A DNA stretch of 64,000 nucleotides from Candidatus Poribacteria bacterium (GCA_003635195.1 PYIY01000072.1:48223-112222); one strand, 5' to 3'. Positions 33,049-42,874 are shown, numbered from the stretch's first letter. A program made the numbers and translations. Notes: generated from the letters alone by a model not told the origin.

Positions 33049-33876
33049 TCAATAACCACGTTTTACTTTTCCCCAAGTCGTTGAGAGTTTGTCTGCGGGA
33101 TCAACAGCAAACGTGCCGCCAATGTTTTGGTTGATTTCTCCTTCGCTGAGTGCTTTATCATAAGCGCGAACAATTGCGAATGATCCGTTAAAAGTTCGAC
33201 GGCGTTCATCGTAAGAATTAGCACCGATTGAGATATCATTTATAGGTAACTTCTTGTCGAACTCAAAACCGGCTTGTTCGCTGACCTTCTTACCGTCTTG
33301 ATACGCGACAATCGACTTGCCGCTTGTCCCGACAACCGCGATCCAGGTCCATACGCCTTCCTCAAGTTTGAGCTTAAGGGGTTGAACACCTTGCTTCCCG
33401 CCCTTGGCATGGATAGAGATATCGAGATTCTGACCCCCAACGATCCAGAGCCGAATCCCCTGTTTACCTTCCCTTGGGCTGTTCTGGAAACCGGCGAAAT
33501 GATGCTCCTCAACAAAAAAGTCGCCGTTGCGTCTACAAAGAAACTCCAATGTCCAGTCCTGAAAAAACAGCGGCGTATTTTTGGCTGGCGGACCGCCAAA
33601 GGTTTGATGGGATTCTTTAGTTGTGTAATACTTCACATTCTGTTGGTTGATACCGAGCGCGGGTATTTTAATGGTGCCTTCTTCGAGTTCGGGTGCTTTG
33701 TCCGCTGCGAGTAATTCACCACCCTCAGTACCCAGATTTTCCCAAGCCTTTGGATGCGCAGGGTTGTCAGCGGCATTAAGATAGAGGACAGGATCAGCAA
33801 CAACATTCGCAAAGGCGATGGTACACACTATTGAAAGAAGAAATAGCGTGGTACAAATTAAAATAATGGCTTTCAT
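33049..33876 (-). CDS. Secreted LamG-type protein with TTWG tail
   Basis: The signal peptide is LICTTLFLLSIVCTIAFA (residues 6-23). The mature part is a concanavalin-like sandwich: DPVLYLNAADNPAHP, FFQDWTLEFLCRRNGDFF, EEGVWTWIAVVGTSGKSIVA and FNGSFAIVRAYDKALSEGEI. The C-terminus DKLSTTWGKVKRGY belongs to the tail shared with three other proteins of the window. AGGAGG precedes the ATG and a near-consensus promoter lies at 33948-33976. Probably exported; function unknown. Confidence 0.85.
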   Translation of the reverse strand: MKAIILICTTLFLLSIVCTIAFANVVADPVLYLNAADNPAHPKAWENLGTEGGELLAADKAPELEEGTIKIPALGINQQNVKYYTTKESHQTFGGPPAKNTPLFFQDWTLEFLCRRNGDFFVEEHHFAGFQNSPREGKQGIRLWIVGGQNLDISIHAKGGKQGVQPLKLKLEEGVWTWIAVVGTSGKSIVAYQDGKKVSEQAGFEFDKKLPINDISIGANSYDERRRTFNGSFAIVRAYDKALSEGEINQNIGGTFAVDPADKLSTTWGKVKRGY

Positions 33877-33947
33877 TTTAAGTTCCTCCTAAGAACAGGG
33901 GTAGACTAACAGTCTGGTAGGGTTTGTAGAACAGGTAATCAGACACC

Positions 33948-33976
33948 AGCATAGCAGAAAAGAAACTACCTGTCAA
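33948..33976 (-). promoter_or_regulatory. Sigma-70 promoter for the LamG gene at 33049-33876
   Basis: On the minus strand TTGACA (33976-33971), 17-bp spacer, TATGCT (33953-33948); 71 bp before the ATG. Confidence 0.7.
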
Positions 33977-34009
33977 AGAAATTGCGAAGGGCGCGTTTTG
34001 GGACGAGAA

Positions 34010-36346
34010 TTACGGTAATTCCAACGAAATGTCCAACGTTTCTGGGAACAGACACTCGGTGTCATTACACGGCTGATAGGTGAGTTTGAGTATGATTGGC
34101 GTGTTTTCCTTGCGCGTTACGTTCGGTCTCTGTTTTAAACGCAGCGGGATCGTAAAGTTTCCCTCATAAACATTCAAAGGTTCGTCGCTAAACTCAAAAC
34201 GCGTAGATTTACCTTTCGGATAAACAATATCAACAATCTCTACCGATGCATTCGCATCTAATTCAACGGTTGTCGGAATTAAATAATCTTGTCCGGCAGG
34301 ATTGGCGTTAATGTGCCAACCCGCGGCAATTTTGAGTTGAAGTTCTATATTAAAGATGTCATCGCTTTGCCCTTTAACTTTAGCTATAGCGGCTACCACT
34401 GCGTCGGATGGCGGTTCAAAATTCTCCGCTGAGATCAGGTAATCGTTAAGGGCGAAGTGCATATACATGAAAGATGATGGGCTTTGTGCCATGGATTCGG
34501 CAAAACTGCGCAACGTCTTCTCAGCGTAGTGTCGATAGTCTGCCCCAAGTGCTAACAAGTTCTTAACAGCAACGGCGTTACCGGACGGAATTGCGGAGTC
34601 ATAAGGCTTTTTGGTGCGCACAATGAGATGTTTCGCATCCGCTTTCGTGTAAAAGAAACCGCCGTTTTTATTATCCCAGAAAAGTTGAATCATTCTATCA
34701 GTCAGGGTCTTCGCAGAATCTAACCACTGTTCATCGCCTGTAGCCTGATACAATCTAAGCAACCCGCGCACAAAGAACGCATAGTCATCAAGGTATGTAT
34801 CCTGCTTAACAACACCGGCGGTATAGGTATGACATAATTCGCCATCGGGTTTCGTCATGGTATCAAGAATAAACTGTGCGGCTTTTGATGCTGCGGAGAG
34901 ATAGCGTTCTTCGCCAAGCACATGATAACCGTAGGCAAGCGCATCTATCATCAAACCGTTCCAATTGACGATAATTTTTGTGTCCAGCAAGGGATATTCA
35001 CGTTTAGTGCGTACTGCTAAAAGTTTTTCTCTCGCTTTTGATAAGTCTTTAACAGAAGCCTCCGCTGCTGCCCCTTCGGGAACATAGAGAACACTATGCC
35101 CCTCAAAGTTGGGTCCCTTATCTACACCATAAACATCGGCAAAACGCGCCGCGTCCTTTTTACCGAGAACCTTCCGAATTTCATCCGCAGTCCAGACGTA
35201 ATACTTCCCCTCCTCGGCATCGGTCTCAGCGTCCAAAGCAGAATAGAACCCGCCTTCAGGTGCCGTCATCTCTCGGAAAATGAAATTGAAGATCTCTTCA
35301 GCGACGCGTCGGTAACGTGGGGCTTGCGTCAACTGATAAGCCTGCAGATAGAGTTTCGCCAATTGCGCGTTATCGTAGAGCATCTTCTCAAAATGTGGGA
35401 TGAGCCATTTCGCGTCAACAGAATATCGGTGAAATCCGCCGCCGACCTGATCATACATGCCACCATAAGCCATCATATCCAAGGTCCGTGTTACCATTTT
35501 CAATAACGATTCATCTTTTGTCGGAGCGGTTTGTAACCCCGATTCTCTCTGGTATTCACTTAGCAGGAATTCGAGGTTGGCAGGACTGGGAAATTTCGGT
35601 GCGGTTCCAAATCCACCGTAGGCATGGCTATAAGCGGTTCGCAGGTAATCCAATGCTGCAGTAGTGATGGTTCTATCGAGTGCTCTTGCGCTGAGTGCCG
35701 TGAACCCTCGGCTTATCGCCATATCAATGGTATTTGAGATTTGGTTTGCGGAGTCGATGACCTCCACCTCTCGCGTTACCCACGCTTCGTGTACCGCGTC
35801 AAGGATCGTTGGAAATCCAGGTCTGCCCGGCATATCTGTCGGTGGAAAATAGGTGCCAGCATAAAACGGTTTTAGGTCAGGCGTAAGGAAAACGGAGTTG
35901 GGCCAACCCCCGCGTTGAATCAACAGTTGTGTCGCCGTCATATAGATTTCATCGAGATCCGGACGTTCTTCCCTGTCAATCTTGATATTGATGAAATTCT
36001 TGTTCATCATTGCGGCGATTTCTGGGTTTGAAAATACTTTCCGTTCCATCACGTGGCACCAATAGCATGTGGAATAGCCGACCGAGAGAAAAATTATTTT
36101 GTTCTCTTTCTTCGCGAGTGCCACTGCTTCATCGCCCCACGGGTACCATTCTACAGGGTTATGGGCATGTAGGAGCAGATATGGACTGGTTTCATCAATA
36201 AGCCGATTCGTCCACTTCCATGAACCGTCTGGATTTTTGAGCGCGGCTTCATCTGCACTTACTATCCACGCGATGTTGAGCAGGAGGATGCCCCCTAAAA
36301 ACTTTTTCCAACTGAATTGCTTAATGCCTATTGTCACTGAAAGCAT
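34010..36346 (-). CDS. YyaL/DUF255 thioredoxin-domain protein with DsbD-N-like C-terminal domain
   Basis: An N-terminal hydrophobic signal ([16 protein letters not shown]) suggests export. Residues 45-205 are the thioredoxin-like DUF255 domain with [14 protein letters not shown] and the redox pair C94-Y-W-C97. Residues 210-630 are the alpha/alpha-barrel characteristic of YyaL ([34 protein letters not shown]). Residues about 650-778 are an added immunoglobulin-like domain resembling DsbD-N ([35 protein letters not shown]) with two cysteines. YyaL proteins usually end after the barrel, so this is a fusion. Likely an envelope thiol-redox protein whose C-terminal pair exchanges with the thioredoxin domain (inference). 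Confidence 0.85.
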   Translation of the reverse strand: MLSVTIGIKQFSWKKFLGGILLLNIAWIVSADEAALKNPDGSWKWTNRLIDETSPYLLLHAHNPVEWYPWGDEAVALAKKENKIIFLSVGYSTCYWCHVMERKVFSNPEIAAMMNKNFINIKIDREERPDLDEIYMTATQLLIQRGGWPNSVFLTPDLKPFYAGTYFPPTDMPGRPGFPTILDAVHEAWVTREVEVIDSANQISNTIDMAISRGFTALSARALDRTITTAALDYLRTAYSHAYGGFGTAPKFPSPANLEFLLSEYQRESGLQTAPTKDESLLKMVTRTLDMMAYGGMYDQVGGGFHRYSVDAKWLIPHFEKMLYDNAQLAKLYLQAYQLTQAPRYRRVAEEIFNFIFREMTAPEGGFYSALDAETDAEEGKYYVWTADEIRKVLGKKDAARFADVYGVDKGPNFEGHSVLYVPEGAAAEASVKDLSKAREKLLAVRTKREYPLLDTKIIVNWNGLMIDALAYGYHVLGEERYLSAASKAAQFILDTMTKPDGELCHTYTAGVVKQDTYLDDYAFFVRGLLRLYQATGDEQWLDSAKTLTDRMIQLFWDNKNGGFFYTKADAKHLIVRTKKPYDSAIPSGNAVAVKNLLALGADYRHYAEKTLRSFAESMAQSPSSFMYMHFALNDYLISAENFEPPSDAVVAAIAKVKGQSDDIFNIELQLKIAAGWHINANPAGQDYLIPTTVELDANASVEIVDIVYPKGKSTRFEFSDEPLNVYEGNFTIPLRLKQRPNVTRKENTPIILKLTYQPCNDTECLFPETLDISLELP

Positions 36347-36393
36347 ATTAGTTTCCTATTATCCCGCCGCTGCGTCTTTTCCACAAACAGGTT

Positions 36394-36879
36394 TCAGCGG
36401 TGAGCACCGGATCTCTGTGTTGCTGCGTCTTCCAATTGCATGATTTCAAATTTCAAACGGAACAAAAGGTAACACCACCCCAAAACCGTTAGCAGAATAA
36501 CGAGAAACTCTATGTTTACGTTGATGACAATACCTCCTGGGTTTGTGATGAGAGATGCTAAAAAACCGCCTATTGGCGTTCCTATTATCCCAAAAAAGAA
36601 ACTTTCTGTGACAGATAGCAACCCCTTTACCATGGGTGCCCCTCTTTGAAATGCGGTGTTAGCGTTCGTCGCACGATGAATTGACTTCAAGCATAAACGG
36701 ACCAAAAGGTAAAACCACCCCAAAATCGTTAGCATAATAGCGTAAAACCCTACGAGAAACTTTATGTTTACGCTGATGACAATACCTTCTGGGTTTATGA
36801 TGAGAGCTAGGCAACCACCTGCTATCACGCCTGTTATTCCAGAAACGATACTCTCTAAATATAGCGACCGCTTTTTCAT
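36394..36879 (-). CDS. Small four-helix membrane protein formed by fused tandem duplication
   Basis: 161 residues with two matching halves, each with two hydrophobic helices: INPEGIVISVNIKFLV...ILGWFYLLVRL and ITNPGGIVINVNIEFLV...VLGWCYLLFRL. No known family. At the DNA level the halves repeat at about 250-bp spacing. The linker RATNANTAFQRGAPM of the second half corresponds to the untranslated leader of the first: GTGTTAGC-TTCGTCGCACG occurs at 36656 and again at 36904. The start is ATG at 36877-36879 after AAGGAGGGGGATTT. Role unknown. Confidence 0.7.
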   Translation of the reverse strand: MKKRSLYLESIVSGITGVIAGGCLALIINPEGIVISVNIKFLVGFYAIMLTILGWFYLLVRLCLKSIHRATNANTAFQRGAPMVKGLLSVTESFFFGIIGTPIGGFLASLITNPGGIVINVNIEFLVILLTVLGWCYLLFRLKFEIMQLEDAATQRSGAHR

Positions 36880-36938
36880 AAATCCCCCTCCTTGACAGAA
36901 CGTGGTGTTAGCATTCGTCGCACGATGAATTGACTTCA
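36656..36938. repeat. 34-bp direct repeat marking the duplication junction
   Basis: GTGTTAGC[G/A]TTCGTCGCACG followed by ATGAATTGACTTCA at 36656-36690 (inside the gene) and 36904-36938 (upstream leader), 248 bp apart. Confidence 0.85.
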
Positions 36939-36957
36939 GGAATAAATGTTAAGTAGT

Positions 36958-36986
36958 ATTTTAACTTAACGAAACCAGCTTGTCAA
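36958..36986 (-). promoter_or_regulatory. Sigma-70 promoter for the duplicated membrane protein
   Basis: Minus strand TTGACA (36986-36981), 17-bp spacer, TAAAAT (36963-36958). Confidence 0.7.
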
Positions 36987-37049
36987 GTGATTTTCCAACA
37001 TTAGCCTGAGTATCTTCTATAAAAAAACCTTGGCTTCTTCCCACCGCAA

Positions 37050-38156
37050 TTATTGAACGAGTGCCTGCTGTGCGATAGCACGCCCCTGTTCCGTTAAGGT
37101 CAGCTGCCTTTCATCTTGGGAGACACATCGGTTGTTTAGCGCATATCTTACAACTTGATTTGTAAAGGTTGGGTCCCAACTGAGATGTTCATGTAGGTCT
37201 GCAATCGCTGATTCAGCTTCTGCTTCAGGAAGTCCTTCGTGATTGAAGAGGTGGATAACCAACATCGTCTGCGCAAACTCCCATTTTTGGCGTGCATCTC
37301 GACGCGCAATAGCGATAAGCCCGCGGTTCGGAACAGTCAGAAAAATCAATCCGAAAACAATGAGCGTCATCGTTGCAATCGCACCGGCAATAGAGACATC
37401 AAAGAGAGACGCGAGCCAATACCCGCTGACAGCATTTACACTCCCGATAATCGCACTTAGGATAAGCATAAGCGAGAGTTTGTCCGTCATGAGGTAGGCA
37501 GTCGTAGGCGGTCCAGCAATGAGTGCAACGACCAAAATCGAACCCACCGCGTCAAACGCGCCGACAGTCGTTACGGATACCAACGTCATCAAGCCATAAT
37601 GGATGAGGGTCGGGGCAAATCCCAATGCGGCGGCTAAACTCGCGTCAAACGTTGCCAATTTCAATTCTTTGTAAAATACAAAGATGAAAACAGTGTTCAA
37701 TACAAGAATCGTGCCCATCACATACAAGGCAATGGGACCCAGATCATAACCGAAAGCCTTCAATCGGTTGAGCGGCGCGTACGCGAGTTCGCCGAGAAGC
37801 ACGACATCCATATCGAGATGAACGTTCCCTGCGAACCGAGAAATTAGAATCACACCGATGCTAAAAAGCGCGGGGAACGTCAACCCAATTGCGGCATCCT
37901 CTTTCACAAGTTTCGTCCGTTGTAACAGTTCAACGAGAAGCACAGTCAGCACACCTGTCCCTGCAGCGGCAAGAATCAACAGCGGTGATGACAGACTCTC
38001 TGTGAGAAAAAAAGCGAGTACAATGCCAGGGAGAATGGCGTGGCTAATCGCGTCGCTCATCAAGGTCATCCGCCGTAGCACCAAGAACACGCCGGGCAAG
38101 GCACACGCTACTGCTGTGACAATCGCAATGAGTTGGATGTCAAGATGTTCGTTCAT
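37050..38156 (-). CDS. Metal ABC transporter permease (TroD/MntB-type) with winged-helix tail
   Basis: Membrane subunit of an ABC-3 family Mn/Zn/Fe importer. About eight to nine helices cover residues 8-285, with the family segments LRRMTLMSDAISHAILPGIV (27-46) and FDAVGSILVVALIAGPPTTAYL. Beyond residue 290 there is a soluble extension of about 75 residues (AQTMLVIHLFNHEGLPEAEA, FTNQVVRYALNNRCVS, QLTLTEQGRAIAQQAL) that reads as a winged-helix/DtxR-like domain facing the cytoplasm. That extension is known in some TroD homologues and may sense metal or bind DNA. Last gene of the metal operon. Confidence 0.85.
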   Translation of the reverse strand: MNEHLDIQLIAIVTAVACALPGVFLVLRRMTLMSDAISHAILPGIVLAFFLTESLSSPLLILAAAGTGVLTVLLVELLQRTKLVKEDAAIGLTFPALFSIGVILISRFAGNVHLDMDVVLLGELAYAPLNRLKAFGYDLGPIALYVMGTILVLNTVFIFVFYKELKLATFDASLAAALGFAPTLIHYGLMTLVSVTTVGAFDAVGSILVVALIAGPPTTAYLMTDKLSLMLILSAIIGSVNAVSGYWLASLFDVSIAGAIATMTLIVFGLIFLTVPNRGLIAIARRDARQKWEFAQTMLVIHLFNHEGLPEAEAESAIADLHEHLSWDPTFTNQVVRYALNNRCVSQDERQLTLTEQGRAIAQQALVQ

Positions 38157-38169
38157 GCGTCACTCTTTT

Positions 38170-39108
38170 CTATTCACTTCTCTGCTGCGATTGTTTCAAT
38201 AACCCATCCGCTGCCGTTTTCAAATCGCTTCTGCTGCGTCGATGGCGTATCCGACCCCATACAAGTCCACGATTTGGCGCAAAAGCGATTGAGAGTCCGA
38301 CTATAACCGTTGCACATAGCACAATCGTTGGACCGGTCGGGATACGAGATGCGGTGCTACTGATGATAGTTCCGCTCACGCCTGCGAGTGCGCCGAAGCA
38401 TGCCGCGAGAAATACCATGAGTCGTAGCCTGTTAGTCCATTGCCGGGCTGCGACCGCTGGTGCCACGAGCATTGCACTCATCAACACAGCACCCACCGCT
38501 TGCAAGCCGAGGACGATCGCTATGACGAGGAGACTCGTCAGCAGAACATCAAGTGTCCGAATCGGGAATCCGATGGATGCGGCGAAACCTTCATCGAAAA
38601 CCAGAAGTTTCAACTCTTTCCAAAAGATAAGCATAATGATGAGAGCAACACCACCGAGTATACCAATTGTGAGGACATCGCTTTCAAGAATCGTCGCAGC
38701 CTGACCGAAGAGGAACGTATCCAACCCCGCCTGATTTGCATTGCCGGTGCGTTGGATCAGCGTATGCAGAACCAAGCCGAAACCAAAAAAAGTAGATAAG
38801 ACAATGGCAAGGACGCTATCGTATTTGATACGCGTCAATCTCACAATACTCATAATCAGTAGCGTGCCTAACCACCCCGCAACGGCTGCACCAAATACCA
38901 GAATTAAGGGTGCTTTACTTCCTGTCAGCAGAAAGGCGATTGCAATACCGGGCAACGCCGCATGCGAGATAGCATCACCGAGGAGGCTCTGTCGACGCAA
39001 CACGGCATAAGTGCCGAGCGCGCCACTCACAGTACCGAGTAACGCTGCACCGATGCCAACAATCATGAGTGTATAATCAAGACGAATTAGAGCACTTAAA
39101 TTTTCCAT
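38170..39108 (-). CDS. Metal ABC transporter permease (TroC-type)
   Basis: Second ABC-3 permease, with nine hydrophobic helices and the conserved loop LRRQSLLGDAISHAALPGIA near residues 37-56 that contacts the ATPase; LQAVGAVLMSAMLVAPAVAARQ follows near 202-223. Length 312 is slightly over the usual 280-300 because of a basic cytoplasmic tail (GRIRHRRSRSDLKTAADGLL). Pairs with the permease at 37050, separated by 13 bp. Preceded by a 135-bp gap with small repeats after the ATPase gene, so a partial transcript end is possible there. Confidence 0.9.
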   Translation of the reverse strand: MENLSALIRLDYTLMIVGIGAALLGTVSGALGTYAVLRRQSLLGDAISHAALPGIAIAFLLTGSKAPLILVFGAAVAGWLGTLLIMSIVRLTRIKYDSVLAIVLSTFFGFGLVLHTLIQRTGNANQAGLDTFLFGQAATILESDVLTIGILGGVALIIMLIFWKELKLLVFDEGFAASIGFPIRTLDVLLTSLLVIAIVLGLQAVGAVLMSAMLVAPAVAARQWTNRLRLMVFLAACFGALAGVSGTIISSTASRIPTGPTIVLCATVIVGLSIAFAPNRGLVWGRIRHRRSRSDLKTAADGLLKQSQQRSE

Positions 39109-39160
39109 TTTTTAATGGTTATCAGTTTGCCTTGCATCTTTAACCCCCTAAATCCCCCTT

Positions 39161-39216
39161 ATCAGGGGAACTTTAAGAAGTCGTGCGTATCAGGGGGACT
39201 TTAAGAAGTCGTGCGT
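39161..39216. repeat. 28-bp tandem repeat, two copies
   Basis: ATCAGGGG[A/G]ACTTTAAGAAG followed by TCGTGCGT at 39161-39188 and 39189-39216, one mismatch. It is preceded by CCCCCTAAATCCCCC (39144-39158), which can pair with AGGGG. Lies between two genes of the metal operon. Confidence 0.85.
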
Positions 39217-39243
39217 AAGTCTCAGGGAACTGAAAACTGAATA

Positions 39244-39981
39244 CTATTTCATGAACGCGATGCGTCCGCCGTAAGTCTCACGTAAATTGTTAGGTGTAAA
39301 GGTTTCGTCAACGGGACCACTGGCAATGCGGCGAATGTTCAATAACATCACCCAGTCGAAATAGTCGGTTACCGTCTGCAGATCATGATGCACGACGACA
39401 ACTGTTTTGCCATTTGCTCTGAGGTCTTGAAGGAGTGTTACGATCGCGCGCTCTGTGGTAGCATCTACACCTTGGAAAGGTTCGTCCATCAAATAAACTG
39501 TCGCATCCTGAACGAGTGCCCGAGCGAGGAAAACACGTTGTTGTTGTCCGCCGGAGAGTTGACTAATTTGGCGGGTAGTATACGCTTCCATACCGACCTT
39601 CTCCAGCGCGTGCATCGCCAGTTCGCGATCTTTCTTTCCGGGTCGGCGCACCCATCCGAGTGCACCGTAGCGTCCCATCATCACGACATCCAAGACGTTT
39701 GTCGGAAAGTCCCAGTCTACGCTGCCGCGTTGTGGCACATAACTGACGATCCGCCGTTGCGCCTCATAGGGTTTATTGTAAATCAAGATGTTACCTGCCG
39801 CGGGACGTACTAACCCTAAAATCGCTTTGATTAACGTCGTTTTACCTGCACCATTCGGACCGACGATTGACAAAAGCACCCCTGGCGGCACATCAAGATC
39901 GATATCCCACAAGACGGGTTTATCCTGATAAGCGACCGTCAGATCGGTTACCTCAATGGCTTTCGGTTCAGACGTTTGCAT
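39244..39981 (-). CDS. Metal ABC transporter ATP-binding protein (TroB/MntA-type)
   Basis: The nucleotide-binding subunit. Walker A is [10 protein letters not shown] (residues 39-48), Q-loop [15 protein letters not shown], signature LSGGQQQR near 142, Walker [11 protein letters not shown] near 160, and H-loop VVVHHDL near 195. W-D-F-P after the Q-loop is characteristic of Mn/Zn/Fe importers of this class. It starts 2 bp before the end of the binding-protein spacer region (next gene ends at 39984), so translation is coupled. Confidence 0.95.
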   Translation of the reverse strand: MQTSEPKAIEVTDLTVAYQDKPVLWDIDLDVPPGVLLSIVGPNGAGKTTLIKAILGLVRPAAGNILIYNKPYEAQRRIVSYVPQRGSVDWDFPTNVLDVVMMGRYGALGWVRRPGKKDRELAMHALEKVGMEAYTTRQISQLSGGQQQRVFLARALVQDATVYLMDEPFQGVDATTERAIVTLLQDLRANGKTVVVVHHDLQTVTDYFDWVMLLNIRRIASGPVDETFTPNNLRETYGGRIAFMK

Positions 39982-39983
39982 GC

Positions 39984-40952
39984 CTAATTCTCCGTTGTAG
40001 GCGGGTTTTGTAACCCCGATGCTCCAATGAGCGCGCCCACAATCGTATCAATATTATGGCGAACCATTCCAATGTAAGTGCCTTCCGGTGTTCCTTCGTT
40101 GCCCATAGCGTCGGAAAAGAGTTCTCCACCAATCTCTACATTGAAGCCTTTCGATTTCACAGCGGCTTTCACCGCTTCAAGACTTTTTGAAGAGACAGAC
40201 GATTCCACAAAAATTGCGGGAATACGTCGTTCTGCGATAAAGGTAGCCAATTCCTGTACATCGGCGATCCCTGCTTCCGTCGCCGTGCTAATCCCTTGTA
40301 AGCCGCGAACCTCAAATCCATAACCCTTCCCGAAGTAGTTAAAAGCATCGTGTGCTGTCACAAGCACCCGCTGCTGAGGCGGTACACGTTTCACTTGCGA
40401 TATTACGTATCGGTGCAGTTCTGTGAGTTTCGCAAGATAGCGTTCGGCATTACTCCGATACGTTCCTGTACTATCTGGATCAAATTCACTCAGAACATCG
40501 CGAACTTTTACCACCGCTTTCATCCAAAGTGTTACGTTAAACCACAAATGTGGATCATATTGTCCCTCATATTCGGGGGGTGTTAATAGTAGACTTCGGT
40601 CAACAGCATCTGTCACCGCAACCGTCTTGGTATCTCCTGGCACCTTGGCGAGAATATCACCCATTTTTGACTCAAGGTGCAGCCCGTTATAGAAAATAAG
40701 GCTTGCGGAATTGAGTTTTTGAACATCGCCAGCACTCGCGTGATAGAGGTGTGGATCTACACCGGGTCCCATTAATCCTATCACTTCAACGCGATCACCC
40801 CCAACGTTCTTAACGATATCGGTAATCATCCCTATCGTTGTGACAACACGAAACTTCGTCCCATCGGAAGCGTCAGGTGGTGCTTTTGGATCACATCCAG
40901 TACTTATAGCAAGGATGACTATTAGACATAATGATATATATGTTCTATACAT
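39984..40952 (-). CDS. Metal-binding lipoprotein of the ABC importer (TroA/ZnuA-type)
   Basis: Periplasmic or membrane-tethered receptor for Mn, Zn or Fe. The start is placed at ATG 40952 so that the signal peptide ends in a lipobox (ISTGC, Cys20). Cluster A-I features: [20 protein letters not shown], then [19 protein letters not shown] with the first histidine ligands. [12 protein letters not shown] near 130 carries the second, [15 protein letters not shown] near 190 the third, and [10 protein letters not shown] near 254 the acidic region. The histidine-rich loop typical of zinc-specific ZnuA is absent, favouring Mn or Fe. Ends 2 bp before the ATPase gene. Confidence 0.9.
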   Translation of the reverse strand: MYRTYISLCLIVILAISTGCDPKAPPDASDGTKFRVVTTIGMITDIVKNVGGDRVEVIGLMGPGVDPHLYHASAGDVQKLNSASLIFYNGLHLESKMGDILAKVPGDTKTVAVTDAVDRSLLLTPPEYEGQYDPHLWFNVTLWMKAVVKVRDVLSEFDPDSTGTYRSNAERYLAKLTELHRYVISQVKRVPPQQRVLVTAHDAFNYFGKGYGFEVRGLQGISTATEAGIADVQELATFIAERRIPAIFVESSVSSKSLEAVKAAVKSKGFNVEIGGELFSDAMGNEGTPEGTYIGMVRHNIDTIVGALIGASGLQNPPTTEN

Positions 40953-40956
40953 AATT

Positions 40957-42096
40957 TTAATTTCCAAAGAAAAAATGTTCCAATAATTCACCGACAAGGT
41001 AGCCAACACCCGCGACACCGAGGCCTACGGCAAACATGTCAACACCACTCCGAAACAACCCGCGCCCCGTGAAGAAACTTCGTGCAGCACCGACAGCAAA
41101 GTGAGACATCATGGCAAGTGTGAACGAAATCCAAATAGCGGATATACCCTCAGTAAAGAGAAATGGTGCCACAGGAATGAAAGCACCAATAGCAGTCGCG
41201 AATCCTGTAATCCATCCCTCCTTGAGCGGTGTTGCATAAACTTCGCCGATTTTAAGTTCGGTTTGGATTTTCTCTGCCAGTGCTCTTTCCGGGTCTTCCA
41301 TTACCTCCTGTGCGAGTTCCCGTGCTTGTTCCTTTGGGACACCGCGCGCCTCATAGATGAGAGCGAGTTCATCTTCCTCAATATCGGGCATGAGACGAAT
41401 TTCCTCTTTTTCCACCTCGATTTCGTGTTCGTAAACCTCCTGTTCACTCTTAGCAGCGAGGTACCCTGAAGCCCCCATAGAGAGTGAGTCCGCGACCGTC
41501 CCAACGATGCCTGTTACAAGAATCGTGGAAATATCCGATGTCGCAGCGATAACCCCGGCAACTAATCCGAAGTTCGCTGTTAAGCCATCGTTAAATCCAT
41601 AAACAATGTTGCCGACCATGCCCCCAGATTCAGTTTTGTGCCACGGTTCGCCAATTGTTCCGGTAAGTTCCTGCAAGCTCTCTGTATGTTGCGCGGATTC
41701 CTTGGCTAAAGTGAGTGCTGCCTCTTTCACGTCTGTCAACGTACTGTTCCTATGAAGCGTTAAATAATCCTTGACCTCGCTTGCCTCTTCACCGAGCATC
41801 TGTGCAAGTGGGAACGCACTACCAAACCGGTGGGCATACCATGCCATTAAACGTGCTTTCAATGTCGGTTGCTGCGTCTTAACGTTTACATTGTATGAGG
41901 CGAGCATCTCCTGCCAACGGGTTACATGTCGATTTTCCACTTCGGCAAGCTCACTTAATATCCTTTTACGATCAGCATCCGCCTCAAGGTCAGCGAAAAC
42001 GCCATAAAGGAAACTCGCATCAATCTCATCTTGCAGATGCTGCTTCCATACCTTGCGGGTTTTAGCGTCCGGTCGCTCCCGTTTTTGTTCTTCCAT
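40957..42096 (-). CDS. MbfA-like protein: ferritin-like domain fused to VIT1/CCC1 transporter
   Basis: Membrane-bound ferritin A-type exporter of iron or manganese. Residues 15-160 are a ferritin-like four-helix bundle (EIDASFLYGVFADLEAD, ELAEVENRHVTRWQEML, EEASEV, KESAQHTESL) whose glutamates and histidines form the di-metal site. Residues 165-379 are the VIT1/CCC1 part, with NIVYGFNDGLTANFGLVAGV, DSLSMGASGYLAAKSEQEVY and helices to the end, plus a charged cytoplasmic helix pair (EKEEIRLMPDIEEDEL). Efflux and uptake genes under one regulator suggest tight control of metal level. It lies 4 bp upstream of the binding-protein gene. Confidence 0.9.
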   Translation of the reverse strand: MEEQKRERPDAKTRKVWKQHLQDEIDASFLYGVFADLEADADRKRILSELAEVENRHVTRWQEMLASYNVNVKTQQPTLKARLMAWYAHRFGSAFPLAQMLGEEASEVKDYLTLHRNSTLTDVKEAALTLAKESAQHTESLQELTGTIGEPWHKTESGGMVGNIVYGFNDGLTANFGLVAGVIAATSDISTILVTGIVGTVADSLSMGASGYLAAKSEQEVYEHEIEVEKEEIRLMPDIEEDELALIYEARGVPKEQARELAQEVMEDPERALAEKIQTELKIGEVYATPLKEGWITGFATAIGAFIPVAPFLFTEGISAIWISFTLAMMSHFAVGAARSFFTGRGLFRSGVDMFAVGLGVAGVGYLVGELLEHFFFGN

Positions 42097-42141
42097 TTTT
42101 AGAGTCCCTTCAGCGTTGATAAGCGCGCTTACAAAGCGCGC

Positions 42142-42813
42142 CTACACATTATCTGGATCTTGTACCTGATCAACGAAAATATGTTTCGCAACTTCACGCC
42201 CAATCACTACCTGTTGTCCGGCAATGTCAATCGTAAATGGACCGTCAAACGGAGCCACCTCAACCACTCGAAATGCTGTACCGGGGTAAAGGTTAAAACT
42301 GCCGATATGCCGGAGTAACGCCGAGTCATTGTCACTCACTTCAGCAACGGCACAGGTTTGCCCTTTCTGTAGATCTGTCATCGGAATAGACGCTGTTTGC
42401 GTCACAACGCCGTTTTTATCCGGTATCGGCGCGCCGTGTGGATCGGCAGTCGGATAACCGAGAAACTCGTCCATCCGTGCTTCTACTTCTTCCGAAATGA
42501 CATGTTCTAATTTTTCGGCTTCTTCGTGAACGCCGTCCCACGGAACACCGAGTGCTTTGAACAGGTAAAGTTCCAATAAGCGATGGTGTCTGATAATTTC
42601 GAGCGCAATCGCTTTCCCGGCAGCCGTTAACGTCACCCCGCGGTAGCGTTCGTGACGTACCAGTTTCATCGTCTTTAGCTTTTTGATCATCCCTGTAGCA
42701 GATGCAGGTTTCACGTCAAGATATTCCGCTAAAATGCCCGTCGAAACCTTACCGCCTTTCTCTTGTAACTTGTAAATCGACTTGAGATAATCCTCTGCTG
42801 CATGTGTAAGCAT
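42142..42813 (-). CDS. DtxR/MntR-family metal-dependent repressor
   Basis: Regulates metal uptake by binding palindromic operators when loaded with Fe or Mn. The winged helix is AAEDYLKSIYKLQEKGGKVS, then LAEYLDVKPASATGMIKKLK as recognition helix (residues 25-47) and VRHERYRGVTLTAAG as wing. The dimerisation/metal domain follows (IIRHHRLLELYLFKALGVPW, EEAEKLEHVISEEVE) with ligand histidines and glutamates. The C-terminal 75 residues form an FeoA/SH3-like domain. Start ATG 42813 (MLTHAAEDYL) is chosen; a longer frame to 42885 adds a non-family stretch. First gene of the operon, with its own operator upstream. Confidence 0.9.
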   Translation of the reverse strand: MLTHAAEDYLKSIYKLQEKGGKVSTGILAEYLDVKPASATGMIKKLKTMKLVRHERYRGVTLTAAGKAIALEIIRHHRLLELYLFKALGVPWDGVHEEAEKLEHVISEEVEARMDEFLGYPTADPHGAPIPDKNGVVTQTASIPMTDLQKGQTCAVAEVSDNDSALLRHIGSFNLYPGTAFRVVEVAPFDGPFTIDIAGQQVVIGREVAKHIFVDQVQDPDNV

Positions 42814-42874
42814 TGATCTTTCCAATCCGCACGCGAAATATGCGAAGCATATAGCCATCACAATGCGGTTATAT

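Noticed and set aside
39161..39216. Possible CRISPR array
   Set aside because: Two copies directly adjacent with no spacers and no cas genes.
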